DNA from: Verrucomicrobia bacterium UBA1211
Lineage (GTDB): Bacteria; Verrucomicrobiota; Kiritimatiellia; RFP12; UBA1067
NCBI GenBank assembly: GCA_002309585.1
Contig: DBXN01000054.1
Span: 530-17,427, forward strand
Direction of reading: 5' to 3'
Length of the DNA stretch: 16,898 nt
The position numbers and the translations under genes were made by a program. Positions 1 to 7,707 of this stretch are shown piece by piece. Every line of letters begins with the position of its first letter. Positions within the stretch are counted from its first letter, which is position 1. Below the pieces are notes generated by a model. That model saw only the letters and a list, made by a program, of their open reading frames with translations. It had not been told where the DNA came from and searched no databases.

Positions 1-311
1 TTCCCCGTAAAGATTTCGATACGGCGCGTTTTCAGCGGCAAATCGCCGATCTCATCCGAATCGGAATGATTGTCGCGGAGGTTCACCACCGTCTTGATAC
101 CGAGCGCCACAAGGTTTGTCATCCCTTCCGCCGTCGGTTGGGCGCTCCGGTAGAGCGTGTCTGAAACTTTATGGAGATTCGGCACGCCCGCTCGCGCCAT
201 CGGCACCGCCCACTTCGCGGGTCGCGCCGGGGGTTCCATTCGCGCTCCGACCACCACCGCTATCGCGGTAACCGCCGCTGCAATCCAAGGCCACATCATT
301 CGCTTCTTCAT
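1..311 (-). CDS. Tyrosine/dual-specificity-type phosphatase, N-terminal part (cut by window edge)
   Basis: Only the first 103 codons are inside the window; the gene continues past position 1. The ATG at 311-309 follows a GAGGT ribosome site at 319-323 with 7 bases between. Residues 1-22 are a basic start (MKKRMM) followed by a hydrophobic run rich in Ala and Val, so the protein is exported or membrane-anchored. After it comes an opening typical of bacterial cysteine-dependent phosphatases of the DSP/PTP-like type: 'NLHKVSDTLYRSAQPT', then 'GMTNLVALGIKTVVNLRD'. In that family a Cys-Arg loop (HCxxGxxR) lies downstream, but it would fall off the edge, so catalysis cannot be confirmed. It is the last visible gene of a leftward series, 59 bases after the membrane-protein gene. 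Substrate unknown. Confidence 0.75.
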   Translation of the reverse strand, partial: MKKRMMWPWIAAAVTAIAVVVGARMEPPARPAKWAVPMARAGVPNLHKVSDTLYRSAQPTAEGMTNLVALGIKTVVNLRDNHSDSDEIGDLPLKTRRIEIFTG

Positions 312-370
312 TGGCTTTACCTCATTTAACAGATCGTCACGCCTTACGTGAGACGGGTCTTTCGTTCCTT

Positions 371-1543
371 TCACGTCAACGGGATGCGGTAGGAGGAGAC
401 GATGGTACGACCGCTCTTGAACACCACCGTCGCGCGAAAATAGTATTTAAACTCCGCATGGCAGTCTTCCGCGATTCGCGGCAGTTCCAGCGAAATGTGG
501 CCGGAGGCGATCTCCAGCGGATACGTGAATTCTTTCGCGTCATTCACGTCACCGGGCGAAGCATCGACGGAACCGTTACGTTCGTTACCCGCCGCGCAGG
601 CTGCCGTCGCAAACACAACACGCTCGACCTTCTCCGCATCGCCCTTGAAGCGGTATTCGAATGTCGCCCGCTCGCCCTCTTTCAACATTCCGCCCGCAAG
701 CCGTACCTCGTAGCTTGGACACAGATACTTCCACACCAACCAGATCAAGTATGCCGTTATGCCAGTACCTATGAGTTGATGGATGATGCCGATACCCGGC
801 TTATTTCCAAATATTCCAACCATACGTCCCTTGGTGACAATGGCATTCCAAAACACACAACACCAAAACGCCATGAACAAAAGGCCGATAGGAAGCTGTC
901 GTTTGAGTCGTATGCCCTCCACTGGAATCATCCGTTCGCGCGCCATCCGTTTCGTGCCGCGTGTTTTGAGCCACTTTGCGAACGCCATCGCCGGGCCGCA
1001 AATGAAGAGATAAGCGAACACCGAGATGACAATCACTGCGATCCAGTGTTCTTTTTCTGCACCGGGAATCAGGGTCGCCTTAACCTCTTTGATCAGCAAC
1101 GGCACAAGAAAACAAATTCCCAACAGGAAGAATACAATTCCTCCAACGACATTTAGGATTTTCATGCCAGGCGGTACGCCATTGCGGCTATTTCCCAAAA
1201 GTCCGCCACCCACATTCTCTTTTTCCCAGTCGAGGCTGCTGCGCCACTCGCCGCGTCCGGCAAGCTCATCGAGGAAAATGCGCTCCACCTCGTCTGCGCT
1301 CACGCGGCGCGTACAGTGGAAGAGCTGTCCTTCTTTGCCGTCCCGATATTCAAGGTCGAAGTCGTCATTATGGCAAAATACCCCCGCGTCATCGTAGTCG
1401 CAGGCGATCTGCACGAAGCGCTCCTCGTCTGCGTCGTCCATCATGATCATGTACTCGCCCCGGCGCGCATCGTTCCGCACCAACTCGCGCACAAGTTCTT
1501 CAGTGGCGACGCGCTCCTTCATGTTTTCCGTTTCGATTTTCAC
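371..1543 (-). CDS. Four-helix membrane protein of unknown family
   Basis: I do not recognise this 390-residue protein. Residues 1-110 are a soluble acidic domain with the pieces 'RFVQIACDYDD', 'DFDLEYRDG' and 'EWRSSLDWEKE'. Four likely membrane helices follow at about 129-151, 167-188, 217-236 and 251-273. The last 115 residues (about 278-390) alternate hydrophobic and polar residues and probably form a beta-sandwich ('YEVRLAGGMLKEGERATFEY', later 'FKYYFRATVVFKSGRT'). The start is taken as GTG at 1543 because AAAAGGA lies about 7 bases upstream; an ATG seven codons later is possible. The gene begins 19 bases after the stop of the DUF1287 gene, so the two are probably co-transcribed. No signal peptide and no catalytic motif were seen. 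A membrane sensor or scaffold is possible but unproven. Confidence 0.8.
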   Translation of the reverse strand: MKIETENMKERVATEELVRELVRNDARRGEYMIMMDDADEERFVQIACDYDDAGVFCHNDDFDLEYRDGKEGQLFHCTRRVSADEVERIFLDELAGRGEWRSSLDWEKENVGGGLLGNSRNGVPPGMKILNVVGGIVFFLLGICFLVPLLIKEVKATLIPGAEKEHWIAVIVISVFAYLFICGPAMAFAKWLKTRGTKRMARERMIPVEGIRLKRQLPIGLLFMAFWCCVFWNAIVTKGRMVGIFGNKPGIGIIHQLIGTGITAYLIWLVWKYLCPSYEVRLAGGMLKEGERATFEYRFKGDAEKVERVVFATAACAAGNERNGSVDASPGDVNDAKEFTYPLEIASGHISLELPRIAEDCHAEFKYYFRATVVFKSGRTIVSSYRIPLT

Positions 1544-1562
1544 GGTTATCGTCCTTTTGCCT

Positions 1563-2924
1563 TTAGGGAATGCGGTAGTGACCTGTCAGGGGATAGGCGA
1601 AAAGGACGTCTTCCTCCTGCGTACCCGAGCCGATGTTGTGGATGGCAAGCGGAACGCCCGCAACCGACTTTCTGTCGCTGACGATCATGATGTGCGGCAA
1701 CTTTTCACCAACCATGACCGTCACGATGTCGCCAGGCTTGTAGTCCGCCGCATTTTTGGACACGGGCTGCGCATACCCTTTCCGCTTGAAATAGCATTGC
1801 AGGTTCGGGACGCGCCTGTGGTCGATGTTCGCGTCAGGTGCTTTGAGCCCCCATTGCTGCGGGTACTTCGCGAAGTTGGACTTCATATCCTCATGGACGA
1901 GTTTTTGCAGGTCAACTTTCCGCGCATCGCGCAATGCCCTGATGATGACATCCGTGCAAACGCCGCTCCCTCTCGGTACATCGCCGCCCGGATAGCCGAT
2001 CTTCCGGTAAGCCGGATCATATCCGACGGTGACACCAATCTGACGCCGCGCCGCAGCCACAACATCGGTCTCGCTAGGAGCAGAAAGCAGCTCGTTGATA
2101 CGCGGTTTGTACGTTCCTATCGGTTTCATGATGCCGCCGACTTGGACTTCCTTTTGGCCTTTCAGGTAGGCCAGCAACAATCGGAGGTCAAACACGTTCG
2201 CCTTGTGCCGTTTGCCTTTTATCGTCCACTCCAGATGCTTGAAGATGCGTTCAAGGGAGGCATCCTCGCCCTCACCATATTCGACACTATTGAAACAGGC
2301 AGATGGGTAGAAGAAGTCCGTCATTCGATCGTGCCATTCTACCGGCACCCAATCAGCAGGATCGCCCGCTGCCTTTGGAAGAATCCGCATTTTCATGCCC
2401 CTGTCCGCGTGTCCGCTGGCAGGATTCCGCAAATCGGGATGAAGCCTTATGCAGACATTGTCACCCAGTATGTTACCCTCCGCATCGATATACCGCCCAT
2501 TCACCCAATACCTGTTCCCGAGCGGCACCACTTTCCATTGATAGCACAACCAACATTGACAAGGCTGGCTTTTTGTCCTAACGACTTCCACCTTGTCGCC
2601 TTTTCTCCAAAGCGTCTTTTCCGGACGGGTTGACACCGTCGCGAACCTTGGCAGCTTCAGCTTCTCCGCGCTGACGCAGTGGCGGCAAAGAACCGACTCG
2701 TCAAGCGCGGCATCCAATCCGAGCTCACGAAGCGTCGCACATCCCTTGCGACATTCCGCAATAAAACTTCTCGGCTCCAATTCACTGGTCGGGTAATGCG
2801 TTGTCTTCCCGCACTTCTGGCAGACATGGGTATAGTCCTCGATTTTAGTCGAGGCAAGCTGCCCTTCCGCGCCCAAAATCGCCATCATCGCAACCGCGAT
2901 AAACACCATTCGCCTCTTCAGCAT
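1563..2924 (-). CDS. Secreted Cys-rich protein with C-terminal DUF1287 domain
   Basis: The 453-residue product starts with a signal peptide (MLKRRMVFIAVAMMAILG). Residues 30-130 hold several Cys pairs (C35/C38, C58/C62, C80/C83, C122/C124/C127) that look like one or more metal-binding ribbons. Residues 285-453 match DUF1287, the YijF-like family: 'YPGGDVPRGSGVCTDVIIRA', 'DLQKLVHEDM', 'PDANIDHRRVPNL', 'YKPGDIV', 'PHIMIVSD', 'AIHNIGSG'. The conserved C323 and the H411/H429 region would suit a papain-like NlpC/P60-type fold; that is inference, since the family's activity is not established. DUF1287 proteins are usually about 200 residues, so the 280-residue N-terminal part is an addition. An open frame reaches further upstream to 3125, but the start at 2924 is chosen for its AAAGGAGG and signal peptide. 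A 197-base gap separates it from the preceding gene. Confidence 0.88.
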   Translation of the reverse strand: MLKRRMVFIAVAMMAILGAEGQLASTKIEDYTHVCQKCGKTTHYPTSELEPRSFIAECRKGCATLRELGLDAALDESVLCRHCVSAEKLKLPRFATVSTRPEKTLWRKGDKVEVVRTKSQPCQCWLCYQWKVVPLGNRYWVNGRYIDAEGNILGDNVCIRLHPDLRNPASGHADRGMKMRILPKAAGDPADWVPVEWHDRMTDFFYPSACFNSVEYGEGEDASLERIFKHLEWTIKGKRHKANVFDLRLLLAYLKGQKEVQVGGIMKPIGTYKPRINELLSAPSETDVVAAARRQIGVTVGYDPAYRKIGYPGGDVPRGSGVCTDVIIRALRDARKVDLQKLVHEDMKSNFAKYPQQWGLKAPDANIDHRRVPNLQCYFKRKGYAQPVSKNAADYKPGDIVTVMVGEKLPHIMIVSDRKSVAGVPLAIHNIGSGTQEEDVLFAYPLTGHYRIP

Positions 2925-2929
2925 GTAAG

Positions 2930-2937
2930 CCTCCTTT
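2930..2937 (-). promoter_or_regulatory. Strong ribosome-binding site fixing the DUF1287 start
   Basis: On the minus strand AAAGGAGG lies 5 bases before the ATG at 2924. This near-perfect Shine-Dalgarno decides the start against the longer open frame, whose extra 67 residues look like translated non-coding DNA. Confidence 0.8.
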
Positions 2938-3121
2938 CTCTGAACGCGAACAGCGCCGAGGCGCAACGCGCTCCGAGGGTGCCGCAGGGATCCTCTTGGC
3001 CAAACAACACTCCGAAACGCCTTTCTGCGTGAAGGAGCAGGAAATAGATCCAAACATTCACCCTGTATCGCTTTGATGAGGTCTTTGAGTCTAAAGCCAT
3101 CCACGCCCTCTAGGCATGACG

Positions 3122-4255
3122 TCACTTGTCGCCAAGCAAATTGGACAGGGGTACGGCCAGAACCGTAAAGAACTTCCGCTCGTCAATCCGACCTGTGTCG
3201 ACGGTGAGGGTCCTTCCTTCTAAACGGACCGTGATTTCCTTCTGCCATTCCAACAGTGTCTCGTAGACCTCGATCATGCCTTTCGGTCCCAAGCGACGGG
3301 CGCGGGCAAGCTCGCGCCCGATGGTATCGCTCCAGCTTTTCCACGGCATTGTTATATCGGCCTCGTACTTGGCCTTTGCGATAGCCGCCTTTGTCTCATC
3401 GGCAAACTCCACAACAAGCCGGGCACCGACCTTTCCGTCCAAAATAAAAAGCGAAATGCGACCTTCGTCTATATTCTCCAAGTCCGGGCGAAACTGCGGG
3501 ATGTCCGCAATCATCTGGAAGAACAATGGCATCGCATGGAAGTCTGACAGCACAACACGGACAATCTCGCCCTTTTCCAATTTGCCGCGTCTCGACGGAC
3601 GTTCGTCAAGTGCGAACGGCCCCTCCGTACCGTAGACGCCATACAGGCAATATCCGTTTCCGGGATAAACCATTTCGTCATTCCCCACGAGAAAGTAAAA
3701 CATGCCCGCAAGATAACCGCTCGTGCCGAACCAGCTCACAGTATGGGAAGATCCACAAAAAAGCGTATCACCGATAATGCCTGGTTCGCTTACCCATTTG
3801 AGGCCCTTGTCGGTGGTATAGGTCTCGATGCGCTTCCAGTCCAAACGTTCCGCGGAAATCGCCGCCCCCCAGACAAACTGCGTCACCATGCAGTCGCGCT
3901 GCACCCAGAAATGGTGGTTACGCCCGGCGAGCATGATCCAGTGGAAATCCTCTGGACTCACGCCGCATGCTCGCTTGGCCTCGTCGACCCATGATGCGGC
4001 CTTGTCGATGGACGCCAGGGCGGACTGCGCCACATCGGCCTTGATCGAGCCGTTGGTACCGCTGCATGCGGCAAGGCCGTCCTTCACAAGGCGGATCGCC
4101 GTAGGCGCTTCGGCGCATATCGCGTCAACATCCACGGCCGCCGAAAGATAGCAGCTCTTTGGAACGCGCATATCCATCTCGGCCGTCGTAGCACCTAAGC
4201 ATGGCAACGACGCTGCCAACGCAGCTACACACGCCAATGTCGCAACTTTGTTCAT
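3122..4255 (-). CDS. Secreted protein of unknown family
   Basis: This 377-residue protein has a clear signal peptide (residues 1-22, ending near 'SLPCLGA'). The mature part is mixed alpha/beta with no membrane helix after the signal. Recognisable stretches are 'AEMDMRVPKSCYLSAAVDVD' near the start, an aromatic core around 105-190 ('FHWIMLAGRNHHFWVQRD'), and a charged helical stretch near 290-350. I cannot assign a family or see a catalytic motif. Its ATG overlaps the transporter's stop codon (ATGA at 4252-4255), and AAAAAGGAG lies just upstream inside the transporter gene, so it is very likely translated together with the transporter. It may act in the periplasm beside the transporter, for example in binding or delivery. 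That is only inference from position. Confidence 0.85.
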   Translation of the reverse strand: MNKVATLACVAALAASLPCLGATTAEMDMRVPKSCYLSAAVDVDAICAEAPTAIRLVKDGLAACSGTNGSIKADVAQSALASIDKAASWVDEAKRACGVSPEDFHWIMLAGRNHHFWVQRDCMVTQFVWGAAISAERLDWKRIETYTTDKGLKWVSEPGIIGDTLFCGSSHTVSWFGTSGYLAGMFYFLVGNDEMVYPGNGYCLYGVYGTEGPFALDERPSRRGKLEKGEIVRVVLSDFHAMPLFFQMIADIPQFRPDLENIDEGRISLFILDGKVGARLVVEFADETKAAIAKAKYEADITMPWKSWSDTIGRELARARRLGPKGMIEVYETLLEWQKEITVRLEGRTLTVDTGRIDERKFFTVLAVPLSNLLGDK

Positions 4256-5151
4256 CCGTTTTCTCCTTTTTCACCATTCTTTTTTCCGATTCGAACAAAA
4301 CAGCGTGCGACAAGCGCGCCGCTTATATTATGCCAAACGCTGAATATCGCGCCGGGCACAGCTGCCATGGGATAGGCCGCGAAATGGGCGGCGGCGAGGC
4401 TCGCGGCCAGTCCGGAATTCTGCATGCCAACCTCGATGCAAAGCGCCCTTCGCTTGGGTTCGGCGAGACGTAATGCAAAGGCGATCAAGTAGCCCAAGGC
4501 CAACCCGCAAAGATTGTGCAAGATGACGACGAAGAATACGGTGAAACCGCCCGTGGCAAGACGGTGCGCGTTCGCCGCGATAATCAGTGCGATGATCGTC
4601 GCGATTGCGATGGATGACACAGTCGGCATGAAGCGGACGGCCCGCTCGGTCGCCTTTGGGCAGAACCGCTTCGCGGCGAAGCCGAGGCAAATCGGTAGGA
4701 TAACGACCCAGAGGATGTCGATGAACATACCGTACGCGTCTACCTCAACCGTCTTGCCGGCAAGAAGCAACGTCAGGGCAGGGGTGAGGAACGGCGCCAG
4801 GATGGTCGATACGCCGGTCATGCCGACGGAAAGCGCGAGGTCACCCCTCGCAAGGTAGGTCATCACGTTCGAAGCCGTTCCGCCGGGACAACACCCCACG
4901 AGGACAACGCCGACCGTTAACGCCTCGTTGAGACCGAACAGCCGTGCCAACGCCCAGGCCGTCACGGGCATGATGGTGAACTGCGCCGCGCAGCCGATGG
5001 CGATGTCCTTTGGCCGGCTGAATACGACCTTGAAGTCTTCGAGCTTGGTCGCGAGTCCCATGCCAAACATGACAACGCCCAAGAGAACGCTGATGAGCGT
5101 CTTGGGCGCGACAATCGCCGCCAATACCGGAGTGATGCAAACCGAGTTCAT
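4252..5151 (-). CDS. Bile acid:sodium symporter family (BASS) transporter
   Basis: The 299-residue inner-membrane protein has the length and helix pattern of the BASS family (about ten helices), which moves organic anions such as bile acids, pantothenate or keto acids with sodium. Two signature stretches are present: 'GCCPGGTASNVMTYLARGD' (residues 86-104) and 'EVGMQNSGLAASLA' (240-253). In solved family members these unwound regions form the sodium and substrate sites. Bacterial relatives include YocS and the pantothenate transporter PanS, but the substrate cannot be read from the sequence. The start is the ATG at 5151, chosen because it keeps the first helix whole. It has no good ribosome site, and a strong promoter lies so close that the leader would be about 10-12 bases. 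The C-terminal tail is lysine- and glycine-rich. It is the first gene of the leftward cluster. Confidence 0.92.
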   Translation of the reverse strand: MNSVCITPVLAAIVAPKTLISVLLGVVMFGMGLATKLEDFKVVFSRPKDIAIGCAAQFTIMPVTAWALARLFGLNEALTVGVVLVGCCPGGTASNVMTYLARGDLALSVGMTGVSTILAPFLTPALTLLLAGKTVEVDAYGMFIDILWVVILPICLGFAAKRFCPKATERAVRFMPTVSSIAIATIIALIIAANAHRLATGGFTVFFVVILHNLCGLALGYLIAFALRLAEPKRRALCIEVGMQNSGLAASLAAAHFAAYPMAAVPGAIFSVWHNISGALVARCFVRIGKKNGEKGENG

Positions 5152-5168
5152 TTCATTGTTACGGCTGA

Positions 5169-5197
5169 ATCATACCATTCCGCATGTCCACCGTCAA
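5169..5197 (-). promoter_or_regulatory. Near-consensus sigma70-type promoter of the leftward cluster
   Basis: On the minus strand a -35 box TTGACG (5192-5197) is followed after exactly 17 bases by a -10 box TATGAT (5169-5174). Each box differs from consensus at one position. Transcription would start near 5161-5163, only 10-12 bases before the transporter ATG. Read from sequence only; no start-site data. Confidence 0.6.
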
Positions 5198-5214
5198 TTT
5201 CGAACAGGGTAGCA

Positions 5215-5234
5215 GGGCGCATCTAATCGCGCCC
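5215..5234. repeat. Inverted repeat between the divergent promoters (possible operator)
   Basis: GGGCGC (5215-5220) and GCGCCC (5229-5234) form a perfect 6-base inverted repeat around an 8-base AT-rich centre. It lies upstream of both predicted divergent promoters (-35 boxes at 5192-5197 on the minus strand and 5252-5257 on the plus strand), a place where a dimeric regulator could control both clusters. No regulator gene is in the window. A short palindrome in GC-rich DNA may also be chance. Confidence 0.35.
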
Positions 5235-5251
5235 GACTTGGAAATTTCGCC

Positions 5252-5280
5252 TTGATAACGGTTTTCCAATCTGATACAAG
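5252..5280 (+). promoter_or_regulatory. Likely promoter of the rightward exported-enzyme cluster
   Basis: A -35 box TTGATA (5252-5257) is followed after 17 bases by TACAAG (5275-5280), preceded by TGA, which gives an extended -10 form. The -10 matches consensus at only 4 of 6 positions. The predicted start near 5287 leaves a leader of about 50 bases before the first gene. Confidence 0.4.
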
Positions 5281-5335
5281 TATTTTGTTGCACCTTCCGT
5301 TTATCCAAGAGGGGCATGGGGTGAAAGGGAGTTTC

Positions 5336-6310
5336 ATGATGGGTAGGGGTTTTAGGAATGGCGGGGAAGATGCCGCGCGGGGTATCGTATGCCGGGTTTT
5401 CACGGGTGCGTTGATCGCTCTTTTCGGAGGAGTGGCCTTGGCGGATTCATCCCCGCCAACGGCGGAACGGCCGGTGCGCCACGTCCTTTTCATCGGATCC
5501 GACGGCATGAGCGCCAAGGTGATACGCGAAGGTGCGAAGGTTCCGAATATCCGTTCGTTGATGACGCGGGGCGCGTGGTCGCTCAAGGCTCGGACGATTC
5601 TTCCCTCGTCCAGTGCCGCCAACTGGGCCAGCATCTTCCAGTGTTCCGGCCCGGAGTTGAACGGCTACAACGCATGGAACTCCCGTGAGCCGGTCATGCC
5701 GCCGGCGGCCAAGGGGGCGAACGGCCGTTTCCCTGACATCTTCACCGCGTTGCGGTCGGCGCGTCCGGACGCGAAGATCGGTTTTGCCTACGTCTGGCCG
5801 GGCATCCCGTTTTGCGCCGATACGAATGTCTGTAACTTTGTCATCCAGACGACACCCGGCGCCTTCGGGAACGCGACGAACGGGGCGCACCGGGCGATGC
5901 TGGACTGGATACGGAAAGAGCGTCCGGACTTCATGTCGATCGTCTTCAACTGGCCGGATCACGGTGGGCACACCTTCGGTTGGGGCAGCAAGGCGTATCT
6001 GGAGGAGGTCGAGGCCGTGGACGCGGAGGTGGGACTTGTCCTCGCCGCCTATCGGGAGGCCGGAATGCTTGACAGCACTTTTGTGGCGTTTACCTCCGAC
6101 CATGGCGGTATCGACAAGGGCCACGGCGGCACGACGCTGGACGAGATGGAACGTCCGCTTGTCTTTGCCGGGCCGGGCGTGAAGAAGGGTTACGAAATCC
6201 CGTGGGTGACGATCTGCCCTGATGTCGGGGCGACGCTCGCGCACATGTTGGGCGCGCGGCCGGAACGGGCGTGGACCGGTCGTGTGATAGAGGACATCTT
6301 CAGCAGATAA
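5336..6310 (+). CDS. Secreted alkaline-phosphatase-superfamily phosphodiesterase (type I PDE/NPP-like)
   Basis: The 324-residue protein has a signal peptide (about residues 1-37, hydrophobic 'VFTGALIALFGGVALA') and a compact type I phosphodiesterase/nucleotide pyrophosphatase fold. By family pattern the two-metal site is complete: D56 in 'GSDGMS', nucleophile S93 with N96 in 'PSSSAANWAS', D208 and H212 in 'WPDHGGHTFG', D255/H256 in 'TSDHGG', and H263 in 'KGHGG'. Members cleave phosphodiesters or phosphomonoesters; which one here is unknown. The start at 5336 has AGGGAG five bases upstream. A longer reading from a TTG at 5252 would run through the promoter and is rejected. The GDPD gene follows after 14 bases, so two phosphodiester-cleaving enzymes are encoded side by side. 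Confidence 0.9.
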   Translation: MMGRGFRNGGEDAARGIVCRVFTGALIALFGGVALADSSPPTAERPVRHVLFIGSDGMSAKVIREGAKVPNIRSLMTRGAWSLKARTILPSSSAANWASIFQCSGPELNGYNAWNSREPVMPPAAKGANGRFPDIFTALRSARPDAKIGFAYVWPGIPFCADTNVCNFVIQTTPGAFGNATNGAHRAMLDWIRKERPDFMSIVFNWPDHGGHTFGWGSKAYLEEVEAVDAEVGLVLAAYREAGMLDSTFVAFTSDHGGIDKGHGGTTLDEMERPLVFAGPGVKKGYEIPWVTICPDVGATLAHMLGARPERAWTGRVIEDIFSR

Positions 6311-6324
6311 GGAGAGGGAAGGGT

Positions 6325-7707
6325 ATGATTAACACAAGTTGGCGGTATTGTCTGGGTTTGTGCTTGGCGCTCGTGGCGGTTAGGGGCTTTGGCATGGTGG
6401 ACGCCATGCCCGAAATCGTCTCCCACCGGGGCGAGTCGCTGGATCGTCCTGAGAACACGATGGCGGCGTTTCAGCTGGCCTTCGAGCGGGGTGTGGACGG
6501 CGTGGAGTGTGACGTGTACGCGACGACGGACGGTGTTCCGGTCATCATTCATGACGCGACAACCGGCCGGACCGACGGTTCGGGTAGCGGGAAAGGGCTT
6601 TCGGTAACCGGCAGCACGTGGGATCAGCTCAAAGATATCCAGGTGGGGCGATTCGGCTCTTGGGCCAATACGGAGTGGGCGACGCAGACAATTCCCCGAT
6701 TGGAGGACTACCTTGCGCTCCTTTCGCTCAACACGACCACAAAGTGTATCGTGGAGCTGAAGGACAATGGCGCCAATAACCTGGTCGCGAATGTGGTCGC
6801 GGCGATTCAGGCGCAACCCCTCGCCACGAAAGACCGTGTGGTCTTCATCGCGTTCGACGCGTCCCTCATCCTCGCGCTCCGAACTGCCCTGCCTGACTAT
6901 CCGGCGTGGCTGCTGCTCAGCAACGTCTCCGACTCCGGCGCGACGATCATCTCGAAACTCCAGGCCTGCCAGGCGACGGGCGTGGACATTCATTACCAGG
7001 CGGCCAGCTGCGGCAATCCGGCCGAGATCGCGACGGTCAAAGGCGCCGGCTATTTCTTCGCGGTGTGGACCTGCGATGACACCGCCGCTGCGTGGACGCT
7101 CGCGGAGAACGGTGTGGAGTCGATCACCACCAACAAGGGCAAGGTGACGAAGGATTTCATCGCCCAGAAAATGGCGGAGCAGACCAGTTTCGACGAGATG
7201 GTGGACGAGACGCTGCCGGCGGGTTTGTCCGCAGTCGATGTGGGGTCCTACGCGCAGGAAGGGCTGGTCGGCCATTTCGACGGTATCCGCAACGTCGGCG
7301 CCGACCTGCCGCACGACACGACCTCCCGGACGTGGAAGAACCTCGTCGCCGGCGGCCCTGACGCGGCCTTCTACTACAAAAACGCCGTCACGGAGAACGG
7401 TTACTGGAACGCCAAGGGCTTCTATTTCCCCGACAACGTCTGCGCCCGCCTGACCGGCGGGATCGCGCTGGGCAGTCACCCGACCGTCCAGCTGGCCGTC
7501 GATATCAACATTCCCAGCCAGACTGCGGGCAAGGGCTGCTACAAGTGCCTCTTCCACAGCGGCGAGAACAGCGGCACCTACAACGACAACCCCTCCCTCT
7601 TTCTCGACCACACCCAGGGGAACAACACCGATCTCGCCCACACGCTGAAACTCAAGGCGGACACGTTCGCCGACAGCAACAACTCCGCCTCCCCCGGCCG
7701 ACACTGA
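6325..7707 (+). CDS. Secreted glycerophosphodiester phosphodiesterase, N-terminal part of a frameshifted GDPD-LamG protein
   Basis: The protein starts with a signal peptide (MINTSWRYCLGLCLALVAV) after a GGAGAGGGAAGGG purine-rich ribosome site. Residues 28-280 are a GDPD TIM barrel, which hydrolyses glycerophosphodiesters to glycerol-3-phosphate and an alcohol. The motifs are in place: H34-R35 in 'SHRGES', E43-N44-T45, E61 and D63 in 'VECDVY', H76 in 'IIHD', E144 and K146 in 'IVELKD', and W248 in 'FAVWT'. From residue 290 ('DEMVDETLPAGL') it enters the first LamG module, which stops abruptly at residue 460 because one C is missing in the tract at 7691-7695. With that base restored the frame runs on to 10316 and gives about 1330 residues. 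Whether the 460-residue form folds and works through its intact barrel is unknown. Confidence 0.85.
   Translation: MINTSWRYCLGLCLALVAVRGFGMVDAMPEIVSHRGESLDRPENTMAAFQLAFERGVDGVECDVYATTDGVPVIIHDATTGRTDGSGSGKGLSVTGSTWDQLKDIQVGRFGSWANTEWATQTIPRLEDYLALLSLNTTTKCIVELKDNGANNLVANVVAAIQAQPLATKDRVVFIAFDASLILALRTALPDYPAWLLLSNVSDSGATIISKLQACQATGVDIHYQAASCGNPAEIATVKGAGYFFAVWTCDDTAAAWTLAENGVESITTNKGKVTKDFIAQKMAEQTSFDEMVDETLPAGLSAVDVGSYAQEGLVGHFDGIRNVGADLPHDTTSRTWKNLVAGGPDAAFYYKNAVTENGYWNAKGFYFPDNVCARLTGGIALGSHPTVQLAVDINIPSQTAGKGCYKCLFHSGENSGTYNDNPSLFLDHTQGNNTDLAHTLKLKADTFADSNNSASPGRH
7691..7695 (+). other. Frameshift site: C tract one base short
   Basis: The tandem paralogue has six Cs at the matching place (11146-11151, reading Ser-Pro-Arg-Pro); here there are five. 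The zero frame therefore reads Ser-Pro-Gly-Arg-His and stops at 7705-7707. A -1 slip on the CCC codon at 7693-7695 would re-pair perfectly on CCC at 7692-7694 and continue to 10316. The cause may be a real mutation, length variation of the tract, recoding or a consensus error. Confidence 0.85.

Noticed and set aside
311..1156. Plus-strand open frame of 281 codons
   Set aside because: It lies opposite the membrane-protein gene, has no ribosome site and encodes no recognisable domain.
1443..2633. Plus-strand open frame of 396 codons
   Set aside because: It runs opposite the DUF1287 gene, whose family motifs and signal peptide are clear, and crosses an intergenic boundary.
2925..3125. Upstream extension of the DUF1287 frame by 67 codons
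   Set aside because: The extension would hide the signal peptide inside the protein; AAAGGAGG right before 2924 marks the true start. I saw no convincing promoter or terminator in this 197-base gap.
5252..5335. Longer start (TTG) for the phosphodiesterase
   Set aside because: It has no ribosome site and coincides with the predicted -35 box. ATG at 5336 has AGGGAG and begins a normal signal peptide.
6190..7704. Antisense open frame of 504 codons opposite the GDPD gene
   Set aside because: The plus strand shows a full GDPD motif set; the antisense product is repetitive Val/Arg/Gly text.
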